Part shown: positions 1 through 9,510 of the stretch, piece by piece
How positions within the stretch are numbered: the first letter of the stretch is position 1
How the letters are laid out: each line of letters opens with the position of its first letter
Source: Lutimaribacter pacificus
Lineage (GTDB): Bacteria > Pseudomonadota > Alphaproteobacteria > Rhodobacterales > Rhodobacteraceae
Reading direction: 5' to 3'
Length of the DNA stretch: 64,000 nucleotides
Assembly: GCF_900142185.1 (NCBI RefSeq)
Contig: NZ_FQZZ01000006.1
Span: forward strand, 186,001 to 250,000
The notes under the pieces: generated by a model
What the model saw: only the letters and a program-made list of their open reading frames with translations
What the model was told of the DNA's origin: nothing
Databases searched by the model: none
Translations under genes and position numbers: made by a program

Positions 1-361
1 GGTCGTCGTCGGCATGGTGAAGGGGCTGCGCAGCCCCGGCGTGATGCAGCTTGACCAGATGAAGACATGGAACGCCAGCGCCAGCCAGACCTTCTGGAAA
101 CTGCGGCTGCCGTCCTCGATGCCTTACCTCTTCACCTCGATGAAGGTGGCGATGGCGGCCAGCCTTGTCGGGGCCATCGTGGGCGAATTGCCCACCGGCG
201 CGGTTGCCGGGCTGGGCGCGCGGCTGCTGGCCGGCAGCTATTACGGGCAGACCATCCAGATCTGGAGCGCGCTTTTGATGGCCGCGGCACTGGCCGCCGT
301 GATGGTCGCGCTGATCGGCGCGATCCAGCGGGTGACGCTGAAACGGATGGGGATGGCGTGA
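1..361 (+). CDS. ABC transporter permease, C-terminal part (5' end outside window)
   Basis: Only the last 119 or so residues are visible; the reading frame is open from the first base. The sequence has the cytoplasmic EAA-like loop of binding-protein-dependent permeases (FWKLRLPSSMPYLFTSMK), followed by two hydrophobic stretches. It belongs to the BPD_transp_1 family, ThiX/SsuC/TauC type. Its stop codon overlaps the ATG of the next permease by one base, so the two are translationally coupled and probably form a heterodimeric membrane channel. The binding protein downstream is of the NMT1/THI5 type, so the cargo is likely a pyrimidine-like or other small heterocycle. The ATPase gene is not in the window and may lie upstream. 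Confidence 0.85.
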   Translation, partial: VVVGMVKGLRSPGVMQLDQMKTWNASASQTFWKLRLPSSMPYLFTSMKVAMAASLVGAIVGELPTGAVAGLGARLLAGSYYGQTIQIWSALLMAAALAAVMVALIGAIQRVTLKRMGMA

Positions 362-1206
362 TGGGCTGGATCGTTGCAGGGTTTGCCGCATGGGCCGTGG
401 GATGGTGGGCCAACGCGCTGCTCGCCCGCCTGCCGAAAAGCCGCGCCACCGGGCTGGCCGTGCCGGTGATATTCGGCCTGACCGTCATCGTGATGTGGGA
501 ATGTTTCGTGCGCGGGCTGGATGTGTCCTCGGTCATCCTGCCGCCGCCCAGCGCCATCGCGGCGCGGTTCGCCGCCTCGACCGGCATCCTGTGGGAGGAT
601 TTCGTGCAGACCGTCGTCAAGGGGGCGCTGACCGGCTATGTCCTGGGCTGCGGCGCGGCGGTCCTTATGGCCATCGCGGTCGACCGCTTTCCGTTCCTGC
701 AGCGCGGCCTGTTGCCGGTGGGCAATTTCGTGGCGGCCCTGCCGATCATCGGCATGGCGCCGATCCTGGTCATGTGGTTCGGCTTCGACTGGCAGTCGAA
801 GGCGGCCGTGGTGGTCGTGATGGTGTTCTTCCCGATGCTGGTGAACACCGTGCAGGGGTTGCAGTCCAGCGACCGGATGCAGCGCGACCTGATGCGCACC
901 TATGCGTCGTCCTACTGGCAGACGCTTTTCAAGCTGCGCCTGCCGGCGGCGATGCCGTTCATCTTCAACGGGCTCAAGATCGCCACCACGCTGGCGCTGA
1001 TCGGGGCCATCGTGGCCGAGTTCTTCGGCTCGCCCGTGCGCGGCATGGGCTTTCGCATTTCCACCTCGGTGGGGCAACTGGCGCTCGATCTGGTCTGGGC
1101 CGAGATCGTCGTTGCCGCCATCGTGGGGTCGGCATTCTATGGCGGGGTCGCGCTGCTGGAAAAGGCAGTCACCTTCTGGCACCCGTCGCAACGAGGCAGA
1201 GCATAG
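361..1206 (+). CDS. ABC transporter permease (NMT1/THI5-type importer)
   Basis: A 281-residue inner-membrane permease with about six hydrophobic segments. It carries the EAA-type loop (LFKLRLPAAMPFIFNGLK) followed by the typical GAIVAEFFG segment. The first ATG, which overlaps the stop of the preceding permease gene, is used as start; there is no room for another gene between them. Two adjacent, related permease genes mean a heterodimer rather than the usual homodimer. The substrate-binding protein begins 36 bases downstream, so all three form one operon. Family assignment is secure. The cargo (thiamine precursor, other pyrimidine, or a sulfonate-like compound) is inferred from the binding protein only. 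Confidence 0.88.
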   Translation: MGWIVAGFAAWAVGWWANALLARLPKSRATGLAVPVIFGLTVIVMWECFVRGLDVSSVILPPPSAIAARFAASTGILWEDFVQTVVKGALTGYVLGCGAAVLMAIAVDRFPFLQRGLLPVGNFVAALPIIGMAPILVMWFGFDWQSKAAVVVVMVFFPMLVNTVQGLQSSDRMQRDLMRTYASSYWQTLFKLRLPAAMPFIFNGLKIATTLALIGAIVAEFFGSPVRGMGFRISTSVGQLALDLVWAEIVVAAIVGSAFYGGVALLEKAVTFWHPSQRGRA

Positions 1207-1242
1207 AAAACAACCAAGCCAAACCAGCAAGGAGAGAATGAA

Positions 1243-2223
1243 ATGAAACATATGGCAACGACACTGGGCACCGCCGCCCTTGGCCTTTGGGCCGGCATGG
1301 CCGCCGCCGCGGACGAGGTGACGCTACAGCTGAAATGGGTCACGCAGGCGCAGTTCGCGGGCTATTACGTGGCGCTCGACAAGGGCTTTTACGAAGAAGA
1401 AGGGCTGGACGTCACGATCAAGCCCGGCGGCCCGGATATCGCGCCGGTGCAGGTCCTGCTGGGCGGCGGGGCCGACGTCATGGTCGACTGGCTGCCCTCG
1501 GCGCTGGCCGCGCGGGAAAAGGGGGCACCGATCGTCAATATCGCGCAGCCCTTCGCCTCGTCGGGGCTGATGCTGACCTGCCTGAAGGAGCACGGCATCA
1601 CCTCGCCTGAGGATTTCCCCGGGCACACGCTGGGCACCTGGTTCTTCGGCAACGAGATCCCGCTTTACACCTGGATGGGCAAGCTGGGCATTCCCACCGA
1701 CGGGTCCGAGGGCGGTGTGACCATCCAGAAGATCAACTTCAACGTCGATCCGCTTTTGCAAAAGCAGGTCGAATGCGCCACGACCATGACCTACAATGAA
1801 TACTGGCAGGTTATCGACGCCGGCCTGACCCCGGATGACCTGGTGGTCTTCAAGTACGAGGACGAAGGCATCTCGACGCTTGAGGACGGTCTTTACACCA
1901 CCGAGGACAAGCTGGCCGACCCGGCCGAGGTGGACAAGCTGGCCCGCTTCGTCAAGGCGTCCATGAAGGGCTGGAAATATGCCGAGGAAAACCCCGACGA
2001 GGCCGCCGATATCGTCCTTGAAAACGACGAAACCGGCGCCCAGACCGAAAAGCACCAGCGCCGCATGATGGGCGAGATCGCCAAGCTGACCGCGGGCAGC
2101 AACGGCGCGCTCGATCCGGCGGCCTATGAGCGGACGGTGGGCATCGTCATGGACGGCGGTGTGATCACCAAGGAGCCCGAGGGCGCCTGGACCCATGCGG
2201 TCACCGACAAGGCCCTGAACTGA
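1243..2223 (+). CDS. ABC transporter substrate-binding protein, NMT1/THI5-like
   Basis: A 326-residue periplasmic protein with a Sec signal peptide (cleavage probably after AAA near residue 24). The mature protein starts with the family hallmark LQLKWVTQAQFAGYYVALDKG and continues with KGFYEEEGLDV and a GGADVMVDW segment, as in NMT1/THI5 and SsuA-like proteins that bind pyrimidine precursors of thiamine and related small molecules. ATG 1243 is chosen because GGAGAG lies six to seven bases upstream; an ATG at 1238 is in another frame. It is the last gene of the importer operon, followed by a clear hairpin terminator. Substrate not proven: a hydroxymethylpyrimidine-type ligand is the best guess from family membership. 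Confidence 0.85.
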   Translation: MKHMATTLGTAALGLWAGMAAAADEVTLQLKWVTQAQFAGYYVALDKGFYEEEGLDVTIKPGGPDIAPVQVLLGGGADVMVDWLPSALAAREKGAPIVNIAQPFASSGLMLTCLKEHGITSPEDFPGHTLGTWFFGNEIPLYTWMGKLGIPTDGSEGGVTIQKINFNVDPLLQKQVECATTMTYNEYWQVIDAGLTPDDLVVFKYEDEGISTLEDGLYTTEDKLADPAEVDKLARFVKASMKGWKYAEENPDEAADIVLENDETGAQTEKHQRRMMGEIAKLTAGSNGALDPAAYERTVGIVMDGGVITKEPEGAWTHAVTDKALN

Positions 2224-2243
2224 TCCTGTCGTCATATCCCTGG

Positions 2244-2276
2244 AAAGGCCCGGCATCGTCCGGGCCTTTTCTTTTG
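2244..2276 (+). terminator. Rho-independent terminator of the NMT1/THI5-type operon
   Basis: A perfect 10-bp stem (AAAGGCCCGG with CCGGGCCTTT), six-base loop, and a T-rich tail, starting 20 bases after the stop codon of the binding-protein gene. Confidence 0.85.
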
Positions 2277-2307
2277 CCCGCCGCACCGCCAGATGTCTGG
2301 CCGGCAT

Positions 2308-2340
2308 TTCATCGTTCCCCAAATACTCCCGCCGGAGGCG
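2308..2340 (-). repeat. Dispersed intergenic repeat, copy 1 (GGAGTATTTGGGG family)
   Basis: On the minus strand this reads GCCTCCGGCGGGAGTATTTG and continues GGGAACGATGAA. The 22-base core beginning GGAGTATTTGGGGAACGATG is identical to the copy near 23108-23129. Both copies lie between convergent genes. I remember similar GGAGTATTT motifs in other Rhodobacterales genomes, but no function is shown here. Confidence 0.75.
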
Positions 2341-2387
2341 TCCGGCATTGCCGCCGCCGCAAACGGGGCAGGTTGCACGCGGACAGC

Positions 2388-2414
2388 AAAAAGCCCGGGC
2401 GCGAACGCCCGGGC
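2388..2414 (-). terminator. Rho-independent terminator of glnK-amtB
   Basis: Read on the minus strand: a perfect 9-bp GC stem (GCCCGGGCG with its complement), four-base loop, then a run of five T. It begins about 30 bases beyond the amtB stop codon. Confidence 0.85.
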
Positions 2415-2443
2415 AGGTGTCACAGAGCCGATGGAAGGAGGTA

Positions 2444-3766
<1,323 letters not shown>

Positions 3767-3792
3767 GATGTTGTCCTTTCCCCCGGCGCGCA

Positions 3793-4131
3793 TCACAGCG
3801 CGTCCTCGTTCGTTTCGCCGGTGCGGACGCGCACGGCCTGTTCCAGATCCAGTACGAAAATCTTTCCGTCGCCGATCTTTCCGGTCTTGGCGGTCTTTGC
3901 GATCGTCTCGATCACCTGGTCGGCCATCGCGGCGTTCACGGCGATTTCGAGCTTGATCTTGGGCACGAAATTCACGGCATACTCGGCGCCGCGGTAGATT
4001 TCCGTGTGGCCGGACTGCGCGCCGAACCCCTTGATTTCGGTCACCATCATCCCGCGCACGCCGATTTCGGTCAGCGCCTCGCGGACCTCTTCCAGCTTGA
4101 ACGGTTTGATCGTCGCTATGATCAGTTTCAC
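3793..4131 (-). CDS. glnK: Nitrogen regulatory PII protein GlnK
   Basis: A 112-residue PII signal protein, the exact family length. It binds ATP/ADP and 2-oxoglutarate, is uridylylated on Tyr51 under nitrogen limitation, and plugs AmtB when nitrogen is plentiful. Visible features: N-terminal KLIIATIKPF strand, T-loop with YRGAEY containing Tyr51, B-loop TGKIGDGKIF, C-loop near RVRTGE. The start is GTG at 4131: this gives the canonical N-terminus and has AAGGGG seven bases upstream. It is the first gene of glnK-amtB. The AT-richer 260-base region upstream must hold its promoter, but I could not assign a sigma-54 or NtrC site with confidence. Confidence 0.96.
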   Translation of the reverse strand: MKLIIATIKPFKLEEVREALTEIGVRGMMVTEIKGFGAQSGHTEIYRGAEYAVNFVPKIKLEIAVNAAMADQVIETIAKTAKTGKIGDGKIFVLDLEQAVRVRTGETNEDAL

Positions 4132-4393
4132 CTTTGTCCCCTTTGCGATTTGCGGCGGAGGGTGCCCGCCTGTTTGCACGTGCAGAAAACCGGAGACTCG
4201 GGTCAGGAAGGAAGGTAAATGCCCGGTTGGGCGTGATGAAAAAACGCCAGAACGCATAAAAAATGTGCATATCGGGCGTATGGATTAAAATTTATGCAAA
4301 ACAAAAAGGCATACGGGGCGGTCTGCAGGGTCTACATCCTGTCGCCGGATCGTTATGATCGCCGCAACGATACGGGCTCGGGCAGGGCAGGAA

Positions 4394-6589
4394 ATGAGTG
4401 ATTCAGGTCGCAGGAAACGGCCATTGGTGGCGGACCGTCGTTACCCCAAAACGGCAAAGGCGCCGGCAAAGAAAAAGACCCCCGCAAGCCCGAAAAAGGC
4501 TGCGGGCCGGAAAACCGCGCGCAAGCCGGCGCGCAGGCGCAACCCGGTCGTTGCCCTGTTCCTGGCCATAATCGGGTTCTTCTGGCGGATTATCTGGGCG
4601 CTCACATGGCGCATCGGCGCGATTACCGCGCTGCTGATCGCGCTGGCGGTGGGCTATGTCTATGCCACGCTGCCCGCGCTGGACGAGGTGCTGGACGGGC
4701 GGCAGCGCGGCTCGGTCACGCTGCTGGATGCCAACGGCCGGAACTTTGCCTGGCGCGGCGACCAGTTCGGCGGCGTCGTGACCGCCGATATCGTCAGCCC
4801 GCACCTCAAGAACGCCGTGGTCGCCACCGAGGACAAGCGGTTCTATCGCCATTTCGGGCTGTCGCCGCGCGGGATCGCCTCGGCCATCCGCATCAACCTG
4901 CGCGAAGGGCGCGGGCCGTTCAGCGGGCATGGCGGTTCGACCATCACGCAGCAGACGGCCAAGCTGATGTGCCTTGGCGTGAAATACGACCCCGCCAAGT
5001 GGGAAAGCGAGGCCGCGTATGAGGCCGACTGCCGCCGCGGCTCGCTGTCACGCAAGGCGAAGGAAGCGATCTATGCGCTGGCGATGGAGGTCAAGTACAG
5101 CAAGGACGAGATCCTGACGATCTATCTCAACCGCGCCTATATGGGCGGCGGGGCCTTCGGGGCCGAGGCCGCGGCGCAGCGGTTCTTTGGCAAGACGGCC
5201 GGTCAGGTGACCCCGGCCGAGGGCGCGATGCTGGCGGGGCTGCTGACGGCACCCACCTCGCTGGCACCGACCAACAACCTGGAACGTTCGCAAAGCCGCG
5301 CGGCGCTGGTGATCGGGCTGATGCGCGATCAGGGCTACCTGTCCGAGGCCGAGGCGCGCGAGGCGCTGACCAACCCGGCCGAGCTGTCCGAGGCCGCCGA
5401 GGCGCAGGCCGGCGGCTATTTCGCCGACTGGGTGATGTCGTCGGGCCCCGAGTTCTTTACCCGCAACACGACCGAGGACGTGATCATCCGCACGACGCTC
5501 GATCCGCGCATCCAGGACGCCGCCGAAGACGCGATGAAATACATCTTCGAAAACAAGGTGCGCGAGGGATCGAAGGCGCAGGCCGCCATCGTGGTGATGA
5601 GCGCCGACGGCGCCGTGCGCGCGATGGTGGGCGGGCGCAAGACAAAGGTGGTGGGCGCCTTCAACCGCGCGACGCAGGCGCTGCGCCAGACCGGCTCGGC
5701 GTTCAAGCCCTTCGTCTATGCCGCCGCGCTGGACATGGGGTATTCCGGCAACGACGTGATCGAGGACGGGCCCTATTGCATCACCGTGCCGGGCTCGGGC
5801 GAGTGGTGCCCGCAGAACTATGACCGCAAGTATCACGGGCGCGTCACCCTGACCGAGGCGCTGCGCACGTCGCTGAACATCCCGGCGGTGAAGGTGGCGC
5901 AAAGCGTGGGGCTGGATCTCGTGCGCAGGGTCGCCGCCGATTTCGGTATCGACTCGGACCTGGCGCTGGGGCCTGCGCTGGCGCTGGGTGCGTCGGAATC
6001 GACCCTGATCGAGATGACGGGCGCCTATGCCGGCATCCTGAACGGCGGCTCGGCCGTGACGCCCTATGGCCTGGTCGAACTGCGGATGCAGGGCGACAGC
6101 GAACCGGTGATGACCGCCACCGGCGGCATCGGCGAGCGCGTGATCCAGCAGGATGCGGCGCGCGAGCTGACATGGATGATGCACAAGGTCGTGGCCGAGG
6201 GAACCGGCCGCCGTGCCGCGCTGCCCGACCGGCAGACCGCGGGCAAGACCGGCACCACCCAGGCCGCGCGCGATGCGTGGTTCATCGGGTTCAGCGCCGA
6301 TTACGTGGCCGGCGTCTGGATGGGCTATGACGACAACACACCGCTGACCGGGGTGACGGGATCGGGCCTGCCGGCCGAGATCTGGCATGAAACCATGGTC
6401 CGCGTGCATGACGGGCTGGCGCCGCGCGAACTGCCGATGCAGCCGCCCGCCGGGTATTCGGAGTTTTCCGAGCAGCCGCAGGTGCAGCGCGACCGCAACA
6501 CGCGGTCAGGCATCGAGAACCTTCTGGAAAGCATCTTCGGCGGCAATGTCGAACCGGGGCAGGCCCCGACGCCGGAAAGCCAGCGTTAG
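4394..6589 (+). CDS. Penicillin-binding protein 1A-type transglycosylase/transpeptidase
   Basis: A 731-residue bifunctional class A PBP that polymerises and cross-links peptidoglycan on the periplasmic side of the inner membrane. A very basic, Lys/Ala/Pro-rich cytoplasmic tail (residues 1-50) precedes one membrane anchor (about 53-92). The GT51 glycosyltransferase domain has the EDKRFYRH motif (catalytic Glu146) and GGSTITQQ. The transpeptidase domain has the SxxK motif at Ser435 (SAFK), the SLN motif, and KTGTT starting at Lys618. ATG 4394 is chosen over an upstream in-frame ATG at 4355 because it is preceded by AGGGCAGG. It converges with mlaC, with only four bases between stop codons. Confidence 0.93.
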   Translation: MSDSGRRKRPLVADRRYPKTAKAPAKKKTPASPKKAAGRKTARKPARRRNPVVALFLAIIGFFWRIIWALTWRIGAITALLIALAVGYVYATLPALDEVLDGRQRGSVTLLDANGRNFAWRGDQFGGVVTADIVSPHLKNAVVATEDKRFYRHFGLSPRGIASAIRINLREGRGPFSGHGGSTITQQTAKLMCLGVKYDPAKWESEAAYEADCRRGSLSRKAKEAIYALAMEVKYSKDEILTIYLNRAYMGGGAFGAEAAAQRFFGKTAGQVTPAEGAMLAGLLTAPTSLAPTNNLERSQSRAALVIGLMRDQGYLSEAEAREALTNPAELSEAAEAQAGGYFADWVMSSGPEFFTRNTTEDVIIRTTLDPRIQDAAEDAMKYIFENKVREGSKAQAAIVVMSADGAVRAMVGGRKTKVVGAFNRATQALRQTGSAFKPFVYAAALDMGYSGNDVIEDGPYCITVPGSGEWCPQNYDRKYHGRVTLTEALRTSLNIPAVKVAQSVGLDLVRRVAADFGIDSDLALGPALALGASESTLIEMTGAYAGILNGGSAVTPYGLVELRMQGDSEPVMTATGGIGERVIQQDAARELTWMMHKVVAEGTGRRAALPDRQTAGKTGTTQAARDAWFIGFSADYVAGVWMGYDDNTPLTGVTGSGLPAEIWHETMVRVHDGLAPRELPMQPPAGYSEFSEQPQVQRDRNTRSGIENLLESIFGGNVEPGQAPTPESQR

Positions 6590-6593
6590 GGGA

Positions 6594-7226
6594 TCAGCCC
6601 GTGGCGCGCAGGTCGGCGATCATCTTGTCGATGTCGCCGCCGCGACGGTCCAGCATCGCGCCGATCTCGGTGCGTTCGGTCAGCAGCATGTTCACCCCTT
6701 CGATGAACAGGTTGAAGAACCGGTCGCTGCCGGAGCGGTCGGACACCAGGAAGGTCACGTTGAACGGTGCTTCGCCGCGCAGATGCGCCACGGTCCTGAC
6801 CTCGATGAAGCTCTTGACCGGGCGGGCGTCCCGCACCTCGATGCGGCCGCCGATGAACTCGCGGAAACGCCGGCCGTACTTGACCGAGATGTAACGCTGG
6901 AAAACGTCGGTAAAGCTGCGCAGCTGTGCCGGGCTGGCGCGGCGCGCATCTACCCCCAGCGCATAGCGCGCGATGGTCGGCACGTCGGCATAGCGCGAAA
7001 AGATGCGTTCGAAATCGCGGTACATCGCGGGTTCGGATTTGCCGGAATTGATGACCGAGTTGATATCGGCCACCACGCTGTCGACCAGCGATTTCGCCTT
7101 TGCCTCGCTCAGTGCAAGGGCCGGCGTTGCCATCATCGGCGCGGCAAGGCCGGCGCCGATCAGCGTCAGGGCGCCACGGCGGCTCAGGCGGTCATTCGGC
7201 GGCGTAAGGGTCGGCATACGGGTCAT
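6594..7226 (-). CDS. mlaC: MlaC-like phospholipid-binding periplasmic protein
   Basis: A 210-residue Tol-Tol-Ttg2/MlaC family protein that shuttles phospholipid across the periplasm between the outer-membrane MlaA complex and the inner-membrane MlaFEDB ABC system. The N-terminus has twin arginines followed by a hydrophobic segment (RLSRRGALTLIGAG, ending ALA), so export through Tat is possible. The body shows the MlaC pattern: FSRYADVPTIARYALG, VFQRYISVKYGRRF, and a C-terminal DGxxR-like stretch. ATG 7226 is chosen because GAGGA lies about eight bases upstream; ATG 7217 is an alternative. The gene overlaps the 3' end of mlaA by 35 bases, so the two are coupled. The mlaFED genes are not in this window. 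Confidence 0.9.
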   Translation of the reverse strand: MTRMPTLTPPNDRLSRRGALTLIGAGLAAPMMATPALALSEAKAKSLVDSVVADINSVINSGKSEPAMYRDFERIFSRYADVPTIARYALGVDARRASPAQLRSFTDVFQRYISVKYGRRFREFIGGRIEVRDARPVKSFIEVRTVAHLRGEAPFNVTFLVSDRSGSDRFFNLFIEGVNMLLTERTEIGAMLDRRGGDIDKMIADLRATG

Positions 7227-8043
7227 CGTAAGGGTCCTCGTAATTCGGGTCGGTGCCTGTGGCATATGGGTCTTCATAGGCGTCCGCGCTATCCCCGCCC
7301 AGTTCGAAGCGCCGGTTCTGCAGGTAGATCAGGCGCGACTGGGCATAGCTGTCGGCGCTTTCATAGAGGATCGAATCGACGATATCCGAATACCGGCCCC
7401 GGTCGCCGACCCGCGCCGCCACCGATGCGCCGCGCGCGTAATAGCGTTCGGGATCGGGCAGCGTGTTGATCAGCGGGTTGGTGAACAGATCCACCATGCG
7501 GCCCAGCGTATCGCGCTGTGTCGAGGGGCCCAGCACCGGCAGTTCCACATAGGCGCCTTCACCCACACCCCAGGTGTACAGCGTTTCGCCGAAATCGGTA
7601 TCGAACTCGGGGATGCCCAGCGCCCCGGCCATGTCGATCAGCCCGCCCAGGCCGACCGTGGTGTTCACCGCAAACCGAATCGTGTTCATCACCGCGCCCT
7701 CGACGTCACCCTGCAAAAGGTGGTTCACGAAATGGCTGGGTTCCCCGAGGTTGCTGGCGAAATTGCCGACGCCCTGCTGCACCGGCTCGGGCACGATCTG
7801 CACGTATCCCTTGCCGACGGGCCGCACGAGCGCGCGGTCCAGGTTGCGGTTGAACTCGTGCCTCGCGCGGTTCTCGGCCTCGTAGGGATCGTTGATGCCC
7901 GAGGCCACGGGGGCCGAGCAGGCGGCAACGGCGAACAGCGCCAGCGCGGCAAGGCCGCGGGCCACAAGGCGAAAGGGGGGTCTGGAACGAACAGAAGACA
8001 ATGGTTTTCCCGGCAGCTTACTTGACGTGTGTATGTAAATCAT
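7192..8043 (-). CDS. mlaA: MlaA (VacJ) outer-membrane lipoprotein
   Basis: A 283-residue lipoprotein that extracts misplaced phospholipids from the outer leaflet of the outer membrane and hands them to MlaC. A hydrophobic signal ends in the lipobox VAAC. The mature protein starts with NDPYEAENRARHEFN (the VacJ signature NDP-E--NR--F-FN), followed by GxxFxxNLGEPSHFVNHLLQGD and the hallmark FDTDFGETLYTWGVGEGAYVELP, cited here as short pieces of the family core. The last 30 residues are an acidic tail rich in repeated DPY motifs, which looks lineage-specific. The ATG at 8043 gives a long n-region; a TTG nearer the hydrophobic segment is possible. mlaC follows with overlap. Confidence 0.93.
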   Translation of the reverse strand: MIYIHTSSKLPGKPLSSVRSRPPFRLVARGLAALALFAVAACSAPVASGINDPYEAENRARHEFNRNLDRALVRPVGKGYVQIVPEPVQQGVGNFASNLGEPSHFVNHLLQGDVEGAVMNTIRFAVNTTVGLGGLIDMAGALGIPEFDTDFGETLYTWGVGEGAYVELPVLGPSTQRDTLGRMVDLFTNPLINTLPDPERYYARGASVAARVGDRGRYSDIVDSILYESADSYAQSRLIYLQNRRFELGGDSADAYEDPYATGTDPNYEDPYDDPYADPYAAE

Positions 8044-8234
8044 ACCACGGGCGTTCCCACCCCCCGGCGCGTGGTTGCCCCCTTCTGTGGCAGATTCGCG
8101 ACAACAATCCAAAGGTAATCTGCGTGCAGGCGGGGACAAAAGCGCGCCTTTCATGCGCGATCCGTCGCCGCCGGTGTTTTCTTTGCCGGGGGCGCGATGT
8201 AGCGTCGCCGCAAACACCCAACCGGAGAGCTGCC

Positions 8235-8696
8235 ATGAGCGTGATCGAATCCCGTCTTGCCGAACTCGGCGTCACCCTGCCCGATGCCCCCGCACCTGCG
8301 GCCAATTACGTGCCCTTTGTGCAGTCGGGCAACCTTGTCTTCGTGTCGGGCCAGATCTCGATGCGCGACGGCGCGATCATCACCGGCAAGCTGGGCGACG
8401 ATATGGACACCGCCGATGGCGCGGCGGCGGCGAAAACCTGCGCGATCGCGCTGCTGGCGCAGCTCAGGGCCGCGTGCGGCGGCGATATCGACCGGCTGGT
8501 GCGGGTGGTCAAGCTGACCGGCTTCGTCAACTCGACGCCGGATTATACCGAGCAGCCCAAGGTCATCAACGGCGCGTCGGATTTCCTGGTCGAGGCGCTG
8601 GGCGACAAGGGGCGGCATTCGCGCTCGGCGGTGTCGGCGGCGGCGCTGCCGCTGGGCGTGGCGGTCGAGATCGAGGCGATCTTCGAAATCGCATGA
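8235..8696 (+). CDS. RidA/YjgF-family protein
   Basis: A 153-residue member of the RidA family, whose founding members hydrolyse reactive enamine/imine intermediates released by PLP enzymes. Features include the N-terminal NYVPFVQSGNLVFVSGQ segment and the C-terminal block RHSRSAVSAAALPLGVAVEIEAI, with the Arg that binds the carboxylate in active members (RSAV). At 153 residues it is longer than canonical RidA (about 128), matching the longer subgroup common in Proteobacteria, whose function is less certain. ATG 8235 has GGAG six to ten bases upstream. Its stop codon overlaps the ATG of the following phosphodiesterase gene by four bases. Confidence 0.88.
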   Translation: MSVIESRLAELGVTLPDAPAPAANYVPFVQSGNLVFVSGQISMRDGAIITGKLGDDMDTADGAAAAKTCAIALLAQLRAACGGDIDRLVRVVKLTGFVNSTPDYTEQPKVINGASDFLVEALGDKGRHSRSAVSAAALPLGVAVEIEAIFEIA

Positions 8697-9457
8697 AGCT
8701 GCCCGACAGCTTCCTGCGGGCACCGCTGGCGCATCGCGCCTTTCACGACCTGTCGCAGGGGCGGGCCGAAAACGCCCCCGCGTCGATCGAGGCGGCGATC
8801 GGCGCAGGATATGGGATCGAGATCGACGTCCAGATATCGCGCGACGGGCGGGCGATGGTGTTCCACGATTACCGGCTTGAGCGTCTGACCGGCGAGGCGG
8901 GTTTCATCCGCGACCGTGATGCCGCCGGTCTGGGGCAGATTCGCGTCAAGGGCTCTGATGACACGATCCCGACGCTTGCGCAGGTGCTGGAACAGGTCGC
9001 GGGCCGCGCGCCGCTGCTGATCGAGATCAAGGACCAGGACGGCACGCTGGGCCCCGCCGTGGGCCGGCTGGAGCAGGCGGTGGCCGACGATCTGGCGGGC
9101 TATCGCGGGGATGTGGCTGTCATGTCGTTCAACCCGAATTCCGTGCGTGTATTCGGTGGCATGGCCCCGGAGGTGCCGCGCGGGCTGACGACCTGCAGCT
9201 TTTCCAGGGACGACTGGCCCGCGGTGCCGGGGGTGCGGCGCAAGCGATTGGCAGGTATGCCGGATTTCGATCCCGCGGGGGCGTGTTTCATTAGCCATGA
9301 TGTGACCGACCTGCAGAACCCGCGCGTTCTGGACCTGAAATCGCGCGGTGTGCCGGTCCTGTGCTGGACGGTGAAATCGTCCGGGCAGGAAGGGGTGGCG
9401 CGGCAGGTGGCCGATAACATTACCTTCGAAGGCTACGCCGCCGCGATCCCGGCTTGA
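8693..9457 (+). CDS. Glycerophosphodiester phosphodiesterase (GDPD) family protein
   Basis: A 254-residue cytoplasmic GDPD-fold protein, expected to hydrolyse deacylated phospholipids to glycerol 3-phosphate and an alcohol. The catalytic core is intact: AHRAFHD near residue 13, ENAPASIEAA, EIDVQ (metal ligands), and the second catalytic histidine in VFHDY, then LIEIKD later and MSFNPNSV. No signal peptide is present, so it is cytosolic, like UgpQ. It starts inside the stop of the RidA-family gene (ATGA overlap) and forms one operon with it, the FemAB-like gene and phhB. Confidence 0.9.
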   Translation: MKLPDSFLRAPLAHRAFHDLSQGRAENAPASIEAAIGAGYGIEIDVQISRDGRAMVFHDYRLERLTGEAGFIRDRDAAGLGQIRVKGSDDTIPTLAQVLEQVAGRAPLLIEIKDQDGTLGPAVGRLEQAVADDLAGYRGDVAVMSFNPNSVRVFGGMAPEVPRGLTTCSFSRDDWPAVPGVRRKRLAGMPDFDPAGACFISHDVTDLQNPRVLDLKSRGVPVLCWTVKSSGQEGVARQVADNITFEGYAAAIPA

Positions 9458-9510
9458 AGGTTGCAGATGCGGGCCCAGATTGAGCGGGGCAGAGGGATGG
9501 GCCGGATTTC

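Noticed and set aside
4132-4393. Sigma-54 (-24/-12) promoter upstream of glnK
   Set aside because: The best candidate (TGCC...TTGCAT on the minus strand, near 4290-4310) has 13 instead of 12 bases between the key dinucleotides and CC/GC rather than GG. The region is AT-rich and surely holds a promoter, but I cannot assign it.
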